Source of the DNA: Longimicrobiales bacterium
GTDB taxonomy: Bacteria > Gemmatimonadota > Gemmatimonadetes > Longimicrobiales > Gaopeijiaceae
Direction: 5' to 3'
Length of the DNA: 9,846 bases
Assembly (NCBI GenBank): GCA_022428035.1
Contig: JAKMDG010000543.1
Location: 1 to 9,846, forward strand
The translations under genes were made by a program, and so were the position numbers. Positions 1-6,184 of the stretch are shown piece by piece (position 1 is the first letter of the stretch; each line of letters starts with the position of its first letter). The notes under the pieces are model-generated. The model was not told the DNA's origin. It worked only from the letters and a program-made list of their open reading frames with translations, and did no database searches.

Positions 1-286
1 CGATGCCACGCTCGAGAATCGCGTCGTACTCTTCAAAAAACTGCTGGACGTCGAGGACGACACCGTTGCCGAGCAGACAGCGGCGTCCTTCATGAAGAAT
101 CCCCGACGGAATCTGATGAAGGACGAACTCGTCTTCCCCGACGTGGACCGTGTGGCCTGCGTTGGCGCCGCCTTGGTACCGAGCCACGATATCCACACGC
201 TCAGCGAGCACGTCGACAATCTTGCCCTTCCCTTCGTCGCCCCACTGGCATCCAACGATGACAGTGCAGGAACCCTGATCCGACAT
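1..286 (-). CDS. purA: Adenylosuccinate synthetase, N-terminal 95 residues (cut by window edge)
   Basis: PurA joins IMP and aspartate, using GTP, to make adenylosuccinate, the first committed step from IMP to AMP in the cytoplasm. Translating the minus strand from the ATG at 286-284 gives MSDQGSCTVIVGC followed by the phosphate-binding loop QWGDEGKGK at residues 14-22. Asp17 in that loop corresponds to the family's catalytic acid/base. The family block QGGANAGHTV follows at 38-47, with the catalytic His45. The Shine-Dalgarno AGAGGA (291-296) ends 4 bases before the ATG and fixes the start. The frame is open to the left edge, so about three quarters of the protein lies outside. It is the last gene seen of the trpS-pilT-aldolase-purA run, but 127 bases separate it from the aldolase, and that gap contains a promoter-like sequence and a terminator-like hairpin. 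Expression is therefore probably at least partly independent. The family assignment is very secure. Confidence 0.96.
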   Translation of the reverse strand, partial: MSDQGSCTVIVGCQWGDEGKGKIVDVLAERVDIVARYQGGANAGHTVHVGEDEFVLHQIPSGILHEGRRCLLGNGVVLDVQQFFEEYDAILERGI

Positions 287-290
287 GATG

Positions 291-296
291 TCCTCT
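291..296 (-). promoter_or_regulatory. purA Shine-Dalgarno site
   Basis: AGAGGA on the minus strand lies 4 bases upstream of the purA ATG. It supports that ATG as the start and would be part of the leader that also contains the hairpin at 315-347. Confidence 0.7.
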
Positions 297-305
297 GTGC
301 CCGAC

Positions 306-347
306 AAAAACGAAACGGGCCCGCCCCTGCTCGAGGGATGGGCCCGT
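306..347 (-). terminator. Terminator-like hairpin in the purA leader (possible attenuator)
   Basis: On the minus strand a perfect 8-base inverted repeat, ACGGGCCC (347-340) and GGGCCCGT (322-315), encloses a 17-base loop. The loop itself contains CCCT and AGGG, which can pair. The hairpin is followed directly by TTCGTTTTTG (314-305), the T-rich tract expected of an intrinsic terminator. It lies between the aldolase stop (414) and the purA start (286). It could end read-through from the upstream genes. However, a good promoter sits upstream of it (369-397), so transcripts starting there would meet the hairpin before purA, which suggests attenuation. The structure is seen in the sequence; the regulatory role is inference. 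Confidence 0.6.
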
Positions 348-368
348 AACCGGTGTATCCTTTGGGAA

Positions 369-397
369 AAGCTACCCGGGGCTCATAGGGGTGTCAA
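369..397 (-). promoter_or_regulatory. Sigma-70-type promoter candidate for purA
   Basis: On the minus strand a perfect -35 hexamer TTGACA (397-392) is separated by exactly 17 bases from TAGCTT (374-369), which keeps the conserved first, second and last bases of a -10 element. Transcription would start near 362, giving a leader of about 75 nucleotides to the purA ATG that contains the hairpin at 315-347. The element lies wholly in the aldolase-purA gap. Its spacing and position are good, but only the sequence match supports it. Confidence 0.55.
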
Positions 398-413
398 CGC
401 GATTTCGCGACGC

Positions 414-1334
414 TCAGACCCCCGCTGGCATGAGCAGATCAGCGTCATGGAGAATACTCCGGATCTCCTCGATCCGGCCCTCGGGCGCCGCCCGGAGCGG
501 CGGTCGAGGCGTCCCGCCATGGAAACCAAGCAGGTCGAGCGCGGCTTTTACACCGGGCACGCCCATACCGCCCACGATCTGCTGATGGACAGGTGCAATA
601 CGCGCCTGAAGCGCCGCCGCATCGTCATCGCGGCCCTCTGCGTGCGCCGTCGCGATCTCCGCGGCCTCCGCTGAGGCCATGAGCCCGACCGCGACGATAC
701 CGCCCACACAGCCGCCCTGCATGGCCGGGTGGAGAATCGCACCACTTCCGACCAGCACCTGGAAGTCGTCGGCCGTCCCCCCCACGAGCTCCACCGCCAG
801 ATCGAGCTGCCCGCGAGAGTCCTTGATGCCCACAATGTTCGGATGCTCCGAGAGCCGGCCGATCAACTGCGTGGAGAACTCGAGCGTGCTCAGTCGAAGT
901 GGAACCTGATAGATGAGCACCGGAACCGGAGAAGCCTCGGCCACCGCCCCAAAATGGTCGGTCAGAACGTCATCTGACATCGCGCCTTTGAAGTACGCGG
1001 GCGGGCTCACCAGCACCGCGTCAGCCCCCGCTGCTGCGGCCTGCTGCGTGAGCCGGATTGTGTGCCGAGTGGATTCCGAGCCCGTGCCCGCGATCACGAT
1101 CGCGTTCTGAGGAACGACGTCCGCCGCCGCCTCGACCAGCATCGTCCGCTCTTCCTCGTCAAGGAAGACGGACTCACCGGTGGACCCCGCGATCAGAACC
1201 CCAGACACCGGGTTTTCGCACCAGCGCGACAGGTTGGCCCGGAAGGCTGGAACGTCCACATCGCCGGTTCCCGAGGCAAAGGGTGTCGTGACGGGAAGGA
1301 ATGCTCCGCTTAGATCGATCATACCGTTGGCCAT
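414..1334 (-). CDS. DapA-superfamily class I aldolase, likely 4-hydroxy-2-oxoglutarate aldolase-like
   Basis: A 306-residue (beta/alpha)8-barrel enzyme of the DHDPS/N-acetylneuraminate lyase superfamily, which forms a Schiff base with pyruvate or a related keto acid. Visible motifs are GSTGE (50-54) at the carboxylate-binding site, YQVP (142-145) with the catalytic Tyr142, and GIKDS (169-173) with Schiff-base Lys171. True DapA usually has GTTGE and GIKEA-type motifs. Several stretches here resemble 4-hydroxy-2-oxoglutarate aldolase (HOGA1) as I recall it: GTGSEST near 83-89, HPNIVGIKDS near 164-173, DFQVLVGS near 190-197, and GVPGVK plus GFHGG toward the C-terminus. I therefore favour a HOGA-like or broad keto-acid aldolase over lysine biosynthesis. 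The ATG at 1334 lies 5 bases past the pilT stop. A GGGAG (1345-1349) inside the last pilT codons can serve as Shine-Dalgarno, implying co-transcription and coupling with pilT. The superfamily is secure; the substrate is not. Confidence 0.9.
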   Translation of the reverse strand: MANGMIDLSGAFLPVTTPFASGTGDVDVPAFRANLSRWCENPVSGVLIAGSTGESVFLDEEERTMLVEAAADVVPQNAIVIAGTGSESTRHTIRLTQQAAAAGADAVLVSPPAYFKGAMSDDVLTDHFGAVAEASPVPVLIYQVPLRLSTLEFSTQLIGRLSEHPNIVGIKDSRGQLDLAVELVGGTADDFQVLVGSGAILHPAMQGGCVGGIVAVGLMASAEAAEIATAHAEGRDDDAAALQARIAPVHQQIVGGMGVPGVKAALDLLGFHGGTPRPPLRAAPEGRIEEIRSILHDADLLMPAGV

Positions 1335-1339
1335 CGCCG

Positions 1340-2485
1340 TCAGTCTCCCATGATGTTGGTCATTTCGTCTGCAAGTCCTTGTGTGCCCTGCGGGCCAGCA
1401 CCAGCTCCACTGCCACCGGTCGCGGCGCCGAACATATTCAGCTTCAGATCGAAGTCGGACGGGTTGTTCGCTGCGGCCTTGGCGACCGCGAACTCCACCT
1501 GCTTCGACTGCACGAGCTCCATGAGGTGCTGATCAAAGGTCTGGGAGCCGTAATGACTGCGCCCTTCCTCGATCAGGTCAGGGATCTCCTCCATCCGGTC
1601 CGGATCGCGCAGGCAGTCCCGGATCGTAGACGTCATCAGCATGACCTCCATCGCAGCGACCCGACCGCCTTCCCGCTTCTGCACGAGACGCTGAGACGCG
1701 ACGGCCTGCAGAGATTCGGACAGCCGAACACGGATCATCTCCTGCTCGCTCGGTTCGAAGACCGCGATGATCCGCGAGATCGTCTGGACGGCGTTCTTCG
1801 TATGCAGAGTCGAGATGACCAGGTGACCGGTTTCCGCTGCCTTGAGTGCGGTCTCGATGGTCGTCTTGTCGCGCATCTCACCGATCAGAATGACGTCGGG
1901 GTCCTGACGAAGCACACTGCGCAGGCCGGTCTCGAACGAGTCTGTATCCGTGCCGATGTCGCGCTGGGTGATCGAGCACTGATTATCGCGGTGCAGGAAC
2001 TCGATCGGGTTCTCTAGCGTGACGATGTGGAACCGCTTGTTGCGGTTCATCCAGTTGATCATCGCGGCCATCGTCGAGCTCTTGCCGGAGCCCGTGACGC
2101 CCGTGACGAGGATCATACCGCGCTCGAAGCCCGCGATCTTGTTGATGATCGGGGGCAGGCCGAGGTCCTCGACCGAAGGGATCTCGATCGGAATCGAGCG
2201 CATGACGATCATCGGTGATCCGCGTTGCTTCAGAATGTTCACGCGGAACCGCCCTACGCCCGGGATACCCCAGGAGCAGTCATAGTCATAGAGCCTGTCG
2301 AAGTTGTCACGATCTTCCTGGTGTGGGATCAGCTGCATGGCGATCCCCTTTACCTGGTCGACGGTGAGCTTCTGCTGCGTCAGCGGCTGGAGCTCACCAT
2401 GAATCCGGGCTCGCATGAAGTCGCCAGCCTTGATGTGGATATCACTCGCACCACGTTCGACGGCGGCCTTGAACAGTTCCTGCAT
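1340..2485 (-). CDS. pilT: Type IV pilus retraction ATPase PilT
   Basis: A 381-residue cytoplasmic hexameric ATPase that drives depolymerisation of type IV pili, and so twitching motility and DNA uptake. The N-terminal PAS-like domain carries ASDIHIKAG (13-21). The core holds Walker A GVTGSGKS (129-136), the Asp box with ENPIEF (158-163), Walker B ending in IGEMRD (201-206) with Glu203, and the His box ISTLHT (224-229). GEMRD is typical of PilT rather than PilB. At 288-293 the sequence TIRDCL stands where many PilT proteins have an AIRNLIRE-type motif. The protein is longer than the common ~345 residues because of a Gly/Ala-rich tail (about 353-381). The start is set by GGAGAGGAG (2489-2497), 3 bases before the ATG. 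No pilB, pilC or pilin gene is in the window, so PilT sits away from other pilus genes here. It follows trpS by 112 bases and is closely coupled to the aldolase. Confidence 0.95.
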   Translation of the reverse strand: MQELFKAAVERGASDIHIKAGDFMRARIHGELQPLTQQKLTVDQVKGIAMQLIPHQEDRDNFDRLYDYDCSWGIPGVGRFRVNILKQRGSPMIVMRSIPIEIPSVEDLGLPPIINKIAGFERGMILVTGVTGSGKSSTMAAMINWMNRNKRFHIVTLENPIEFLHRDNQCSITQRDIGTDTDSFETGLRSVLRQDPDVILIGEMRDKTTIETALKAAETGHLVISTLHTKNAVQTISRIIAVFEPSEQEMIRVRLSESLQAVASQRLVQKREGGRVAAMEVMLMTSTIRDCLRDPDRMEEIPDLIEEGRSHYGSQTFDQHLMELVQSKQVEFAVAKAAANNPSDFDLKLNMFGAATGGSGAGAGPQGTQGLADEMTNIMGD

Positions 2486-2488
2486 GAA

Positions 2489-2497
2489 CTCCTCTCC
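2489..2497 (-). promoter_or_regulatory. pilT Shine-Dalgarno site
   Basis: The purine tract GGAGAGGAG on the minus strand lies 3 bases before the pilT ATG. It offers two overlapping GGAG matches, the upstream one at better spacing, and it is the strongest ribosome binding site in the window. Confidence 0.75.
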
Positions 2498-2597
2498 TCA
2501 ACCGGTCAGGGTCTCGCGAAGATAGGCAACGGAGCGCACGAGCGCGATTCCACGGATGACGTCCGACCGCAGCAGATTCGAGTCTCGAAAGCCGGGC

Positions 2598-3617
2598 TCA
2601 GCTGATCGCACTGCGCCAGTCGAGCCCCATACGGTCGCGGACTTCCCCGATGGTCTGACGGGCGATGACCCTCGCCCTCGCCGCCCCATCATCCAGGATT
2701 TCGCGCACGAGCTCAGGCTTCGCATGGAACTCGGCCGCTCGCTCGCGGAACGGTTCGAAGGCATCCGCGATGTTGTCCGAGAGGATCCGCTTGCAGTCCA
2801 CGCACCCGATGGTCCCGGCGCGGCACCGCGTCTCGATATCGGCCCGCGTCTCGATGTCCGTGAAGAACTTGTGGAGCGAGTACACGTTGCAGACGCCCGG
2901 GTCACCAGGATCATCACGGCGCACCCGCTGCGGATCGGTCACGGCCGTGCGAACCTTCGCCCAGACAGCATCAGCGTCGGCGAGCACAGGAATCGTGTTG
3001 TCGAGCGATTTGCTCATTTTGGCTTCACCGTCGAGGCCCATGATTCGACCCACGTCCTCGGCGATCAGCGGCTCGGTCTCGGGGAACGTCTCCCCGTAGG
3101 CCACGTTGAACTTCCGCGCGACATCACGTGTCATTTCCAGATGCTGCTTCTGGTCCTCACCCACCGGGACCGCGTCCGCCTTGTAGAGGAGGATGTCAGC
3201 GGCCTGAAGGATCGGGTAATTGAGGATACCGGCGGGAATCGACTCGAAGCGCTGCGACTTGTCCTTGAACTGGGTCATGCGCTCGAGATCGCCCACGGGC
3301 GTGATCGCATTGAAGAGCCATGCGAGCTCGGTGTGCTCTGGCACGTCCGACTGCACGAAGATGATCGCCTTCTGGGGGTCCAGTCCCACGGCGAGATACG
3401 AGATCGCCAGGTCCAGGACGTTGCGCGGGAGTTCCCCGGGGTCACCACCGGCTGTGATGGCGTGCTGGTCCACGATGCACCAGATGCAGTCGTAGTCGTC
3501 CTGCATGGCGACCCAACGGCGCAGCGCGCCGAGGTAGTTGCCGAGGTGCGCTTCCCCAGACGGCTGCATGCCGCTGAAGATGCGCTTCTTCCTTCCGCTG
3601 GAATCCGGGCTGGTCAT
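2598..3617 (-). CDS. trpS: Tryptophanyl-tRNA synthetase
   Basis: This cytoplasmic class Ic synthetase charges tRNA-Trp with tryptophan using ATP. Numbered from the ATG at 3617-3615 (339 residues, normal for bacterial TrpS), it shows the HIGH-type motif GEAHLGN (21-27) in the SGMQPSG context, the tryptophan/ATP-site block GEDQKQHLEM (153-162), and the KMSKS loop (200-204). The C-terminal tRNA-binding region has the GCVDCK motif. The reading frame extends upstream to a GTG at 3716, but that would add 33 residues with no counterpart before the conserved RIFSGMQPSG. I therefore choose the internal ATG. No clear Shine-Dalgarno precedes it (the bases before are GGACCCTCCG), which is a weak point for the start. 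It is the first gene of the minus-strand run with pilT and is divergent from the phosphatase gene. No T-box or Trp leader peptide was recognised. Confidence 0.95.
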   Translation of the reverse strand: MTSPDSSGRKKRIFSGMQPSGEAHLGNYLGALRRWVAMQDDYDCIWCIVDQHAITAGGDPGELPRNVLDLAISYLAVGLDPQKAIIFVQSDVPEHTELAWLFNAITPVGDLERMTQFKDKSQRFESIPAGILNYPILQAADILLYKADAVPVGEDQKQHLEMTRDVARKFNVAYGETFPETEPLIAEDVGRIMGLDGEAKMSKSLDNTIPVLADADAVWAKVRTAVTDPQRVRRDDPGDPGVCNVYSLHKFFTDIETRADIETRCRAGTIGCVDCKRILSDNIADAFEPFRERAAEFHAKPELVREILDDGAARARVIARQTIGEVRDRMGLDWRSAIS

Positions 3618-3651
3618 CGGAGGGTCCGTAGTCGCGAAGTGAAACGGGAGG

Positions 3652-3751
3652 GCTAACTTAGCAGCGGCTGGATCGGTGGGGCACCTCGATCCGGCTCGAG
3701 CCCGCTGCTCACTCACGCTCCGTCACGCGACGGAATCCTCGAACCATCGAG
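3652..3751. promoter_or_regulatory. Divergent trpS/phosphatase upstream region with short inverted repeats
   Basis: The 138 bases between the two divergent starts (3618-3755) must hold both promoters, though I cannot identify convincing -35/-10 pairs. Four perfect short dyads are present. GCTAA-C-TTAGC lies at 3652-3662 and CTCGA-N6-TCGAG at 3685-3700. CCGTC-N4-GACGG lies at 3720-3733, and CTCGA-N4-TCGAG at 3738-3751, directly before the phosphatase GTG. They could be operator half-sites or leader hairpins. Short dyads also arise by chance in GC-rich DNA, so the role is unproven. Confidence 0.35.
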
Positions 3752-3755
3752 ACCC

Positions 3756-4553
3756 GTGGACTCCCTGCTCCGCACCGCCCGCGAGGCCGCTGAAGCCGCC
3801 GCACGCATTCATCGAAGAGACGCCGGACGCGTGGTGCTGGCCGGCGCCACGATCAAGGCACGTGCAGACTATGTGTCAAAGACGGACATCGATGCTCAGG
3901 AGGCAGCGCTCGAGGTGATCCGATCGAGTCACCCGGACCACGCGATCCTCGCCGAGGAAAGTGAGGATCCCGTCGAGGATCAACTCGCGAACTGGGACGG
4001 GCGTCCGATCTGGATCGTGGATCCGCTCGACGGTACAGCCAATTTCCTGCACGAACACCCTCACTACTGTTCCAGTGTAGCGGTCGCCGTAGACGGCAGA
4101 CCTGTCGCGGGCGCGGTAGTCTCGGGCTCGACCGGTGAACGATGGTGGGCCTCGGAGGGGGCGGGCACCTTCAAGAGCGGCCGCAGGATCCACGTCTCCA
4201 CGGAGCGCCCGTTGATCGAGGCGATAGTCGGTACGGGCTTCCCGTTCAAGATGCTCGACCTCATGCCCGAGTACCTGGGCCAGCTCGACCGAGTCCTGCG
4301 CTCGGCCTCGGGCGTGCGCAGGGCTGGATCCGCGGCGCTGGACCTCTGTTACCTCGCCCAGGGATCGCTCGACGCCTTCTGGGAGGAGATCCTCATGCCG
4401 TGGGACTTCGCCGCTGGCATGATCCTGGTCCGCGAGGCAGGCGGCGTGCTGACCCGTCCCGACGGCTCCGACCTCGAGATCGCCCCGGGGAAGGTGCGGG
4501 GTGCAAACAGCCGCTCCCTGCTGGACGAGCTGCGCGGAGTCCTGGACGGGTAG
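3756..4553 (+). CDS. Inositol-1-monophosphatase family protein (SuhB/HisN-like)
   Basis: A 265-residue Mg2+-dependent, Li+-sensitive-type sugar phosphatase of the FIG/IMPase superfamily. The metal-binding residues are visible: KTDID (43-47), the Glu pair at 67-68 in ILAEESED, DPLDGT (89-94) in the family signature WIVDPLDGTANF, and WDFAAG (216-221) near the C-terminus. Family members hydrolyse inositol-1-phosphate, histidinol phosphate, fructose-1,6-bisphosphate or PAP. Nothing in the sequence alone settles which, and no his, cys or inositol genes are nearby. The start is a GTG at 3756 with only a weak GAG upstream; no in-frame ATG lies just before it. The length fits the family. This is the only plus-strand gene, divergent from trpS and convergent with hsp20, so it is probably transcribed alone. 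Confidence is high for the family and low for the substrate. Confidence 0.92.
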   Translation: MDSLLRTAREAAEAAARIHRRDAGRVVLAGATIKARADYVSKTDIDAQEAALEVIRSSHPDHAILAEESEDPVEDQLANWDGRPIWIVDPLDGTANFLHEHPHYCSSVAVAVDGRPVAGAVVSGSTGERWWASEGAGTFKSGRRIHVSTERPLIEAIVGTGFPFKMLDLMPEYLGQLDRVLRSASGVRRAGSAALDLCYLAQGSLDAFWEEILMPWDFAAGMILVREAGGVLTRPDGSDLEIAPGKVRGANSRSLLDELRGVLDG

Positions 4554-4558
4554 AACGA

Positions 4559-4594
4559 CCAAGCGGGCCCAGGCAGATGCCCGGACCCGCTTGG
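4559..4594. terminator. GC-rich hairpin between convergent phosphatase and hsp20 genes
   Basis: A perfect 9-base inverted repeat, CCAAGCGGG (4559-4567) and CCCGCTTGG (4586-4594), continues inward as CCAGGC/GCCCGG with one mismatch and closes on an AGAT loop. It starts 6 bases after the phosphatase stop and lies 23 bases beyond the hsp20 stop, where a shared bidirectional terminator would be expected. Neither side has a T-tract, so it may act mainly as an RNA-stabilising 3' hairpin or a Rho-assisted end. Confidence 0.6.
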
Positions 4595-4616
4595 TGACGA
4601 TGCGAGGTAGCGTCGT

Positions 4617-5072
4617 CTACTTCGTGATCGAGATCTTGCGCCCCTTCGCCTCAGCGATCTTGGGGAGCGTGACCGTCAGAATCCCCTTGTCAAACGTCGC
4701 TACGATGTCGTTCGGGTTCACGGTTCGCGGCAAGGTGAAGGAGCGGTTGAACGAGCCGAAGTAACGCTCGAAGACGTGGTAGTTACGGTCTTCCGCATCC
4801 ACGTTGCGCGAGTCGAGCTTTTCACCAGCGATGGTCAGAACGCTGTTCTCGAAGTCGACCGAGATGTCCTCTTCGCTCAAGCCGGGAAGCTCGGCCGTAA
4901 GAACGAGTTCGTCGTTTGTCTCGGACACGCTGACCGCGGGATTCCAGCGCCCCGCCGATGTGGACCCGGGAATCGGGTCATCGAAGAGGCGCGCGAAGCG
5001 GCCCGGCATCAGGTCGATATCTGCCCAAGGGGCAAGGGTGGGACGGCGGACCGTGTATCGCGTGATGGCCAT
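4617..5072 (-). CDS. Small heat-shock protein, Hsp20/alpha-crystallin family
   Basis: A 151-residue ATP-independent holdase chaperone that binds unfolding proteins in large oligomers. The alpha-crystallin domain runs from about residue 46 (PAVSVSETNDEL) to 139. It includes ELPGL (61-65), the core FDKGILTVTLPK (127-138) matching the family's A-x-x-x-n-G-v-L signature, and a C-terminal I-x-I motif, ISI (147-149), which docks onto neighbouring subunits. The open frame extends to an ATG at 5135, but the ATG at 5072 is preceded by GGAGA (5078-5082) at a 5-base spacing and gives the usual MA- start for this family, so I use it. The gene is alone on its transcript, convergent with the phosphatase. 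A TTGACA hexamer occurs about 130 bases upstream, but no CIRCE (HrcA) operator was found. Confidence 0.93.
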   Translation of the reverse strand: MAITRYTVRRPTLAPWADIDLMPGRFARLFDDPIPGSTSAGRWNPAVSVSETNDELVLTAELPGLSEEDISVDFENSVLTIAGEKLDSRNVDAEDRNYHVFERYFGSFNRSFTLPRTVNPNDIVATFDKGILTVTLPKIAEAKGRKISITK

Positions 5073-5077
5073 CAGTA

Positions 5078-5082
5078 TCTCC
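5078..5082 (-). promoter_or_regulatory. hsp20 Shine-Dalgarno site that decides the start
   Basis: GGAGA on the minus strand lies 5 bases before the ATG at 5072. It favours that start over the longer frame from 5135. Confidence 0.65.
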
Positions 5083-5182
5083 GGCTGCAGATGTGGTACG
5101 GCATGTAAATCGATACCCAGGAGGGTGCAATCCACGTGCCATCAGCAGGCAGCCGCGTTCTGACAAAATGAACGTACCCAAC

Positions 5183-5208
5183 ACCTTAGCGAGCCTGGTG
5201 ACTGTCAA
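5183..5208 (-). promoter_or_regulatory. Possible hsp20 promoter (weak)
   Basis: On the minus strand a perfect TTGACA (5208-5203) is followed after only 14 bases by TAAGGT (5188-5183). The spacing is short for sigma-70 but nearer to that of heat-shock-sigma promoters, whose own consensus sequences do not match well. This is the only promoter-like pair I can see between the kinase and hsp20 genes. Confidence 0.25.
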
Positions 5209-5229
5209 ACGGGCTGGCTCGACCTGATG

Positions 5230-5250
5230 GATCTGCCGTTTCGGCGGATC
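5230..5250 (-). terminator. Small hairpin overlapping the end of the kinase gene
   Basis: GATCTGCCG and CGGCGGATC pair over 9 bases (one G-T wobble in one orientation) around a 3-base loop. On the minus strand the stem begins within the kinase TGA (5251-5249). No T-tract follows, so it is a weak terminator at best. It marks the end of the three-gene operon before hsp20. Confidence 0.4.
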
Positions 5251-6184
5251 AGCCTCGGAGGGCCAGACGGGCGGCGCCCATGGGCGGATCGACGACGCGA
5301 TCCAGCACCAGGAATCCAGCCTCCTGAAGAGACACGGCGACCCTCGATGCCAACGGGCCTTCCGCCGCAATGAGCCCGCCCCAGAGCACTACGCGCGTTT
5401 GGTGGTCACGCTCGGACAGCCTGATCGCTACGCCTTCGACAAGACCTGTGAGGGCCTTCACGGCATGCTCGACAATACCTTCGGCCACGCGGTCCCCGGC
5501 GTTCGCAGCCCCGATCACGACCGGGGCGAGCGCCGCAACATCTCGCTTCGCTGCCGTCGCGACCCAGGTCACGAGGTCACCGGGACCGCTCACCCCACAG
5601 GCCTGCACGAGCTGCGGCCCCAGCGCGCTCGGCACGGACCTCCCATCATGCTCCGTCATGACGCGTTGGAGTCCGCGCAGCCCGATCCAGTAGCCACTGC
5701 CCTCGTCGTCCAGAAGCCGGCCCCAACCTCCGACCTGAATGGGTTGCCCGCCCCGGTCGGTTCCCCACGCGATCGACCCAGTTCCCGCGATGAGCAGTAC
5801 GCCATCCCGCTCGGGAAATGCATGCTCATATGCTGCTCGTACGTCAGTGCCGACGGTCAGGCGATGAGCGAGTCGACGCGTACTGAGTGCCTCGGTCACG
5901 GCACGGCTCGCTTCTGAACTGCCGGCACCGGCCAAGCCGGCCCAGAGACCCTCCAGCGGCAGGCCGATGCTGTCGAGCGATGCGTCCCGCGTGATCAACT
6001 CGAGCGCGGCGGCCTGCATCGCGTCGCCGATCGCACCGGCAACCGCCTCTGCTGCCGCGTCCGGGTGGGCAGCGGTGACGACCGCCCCGGGGGCTTCACC
6101 CCGTGCCACCTCTCGGCCCTGCGCGTCGACGAGCACAGCTCGGGTCCGCGTACCACCCCCATCGACGCCGGCGAAAAGACTCAC
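5249..6184 (-). CDS. BadF/NAGK-type amino-sugar kinase (N-acetylglucosamine or N-acetylmuramate kinase-like)
   Basis: A 311-residue ASKHA-fold kinase of the BadF/BadG/BcrA/BcrD family, which includes N-acetylglucosamine kinase and the MurK kinase of Clostridium that acts on both MurNAc and GlcNAc. Phosphate-1 motif GVDGGGTRT (6-14), Asp114 in GTDVRAAYE (likely catalytic base), phosphate-2 motif AGTGS (134-138), GGWG (152-155) followed by DDEGSGYWIG (159-168), and the adenosine motif VVLWGG (265-270) are all visible. A longer frame begins at 6268, but the GTG at 6184 overlaps the symporter stop as GTGA and sits just before the phosphate-1 motif, so I take it as the start. It is the last gene of an operon with a symporter and a GH3 glycosidase fusion, which points to phosphorylation of a freshly imported N-acetylated amino sugar at O6. 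Glucosamine-type or MurNAc specificity cannot be read from sequence alone. Confidence 0.88.
   Translation of the reverse strand: MSLFAGVDGGGTRTRAVLVDAQGREVARGEAPGAVVTAAHPDAAAEAVAGAIGDAMQAAALELITRDASLDSIGLPLEGLWAGLAGAGSSEASRAVTEALSTRRLAHRLTVGTDVRAAYEHAFPERDGVLLIAGTGSIAWGTDRGGQPIQVGGWGRLLDDEGSGYWIGLRGLQRVMTEHDGRSVPSALGPQLVQACGVSGPGDLVTWVATAAKRDVAALAPVVIGAANAGDRVAEGIVEHAVKALTGLVEGVAIRLSERDHQTRVVLWGGLIAAEGPLASRVAVSLQEAGFLVLDRVVDPPMGAARLALRG

Noticed and set aside
1301..2017. 238-codon open frame on the plus strand opposite pilT
   Set aside because: It is a shadow of pilT, whose Walker motifs are intact on the minus strand.
2556..3656. 366-codon open frame on the plus strand opposite trpS
   Set aside because: It mirrors trpS, has low-complexity Arg/His/Asp-rich content and shows no domain. 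trpS is unambiguous on the other strand.
3618..3716. Upstream GTG start for trpS adding 33 residues
   Set aside because: The extra residues do not look like a TrpS N-terminus, and the ATG at 3617 gives the family's normal length and start context.
3876..4562. 228-codon open frame on the minus strand opposite the phosphatase
   Set aside because: It is a shadow frame of the IMPase-family gene and has no recognisable motif.
5073..5135. Longer hsp20 start at 5135
   Set aside because: The ATG at 5072 has a good Shine-Dalgarno at proper spacing and the typical family start. The extra 21 residues have no such support.
5136..5248. CIRCE-type HrcA operator upstream of hsp20
   Set aside because: No TTAGCACTC / GAGTGCTAA inverted repeat is present; only a short TTAGCGAG fragment occurs, without its partner.
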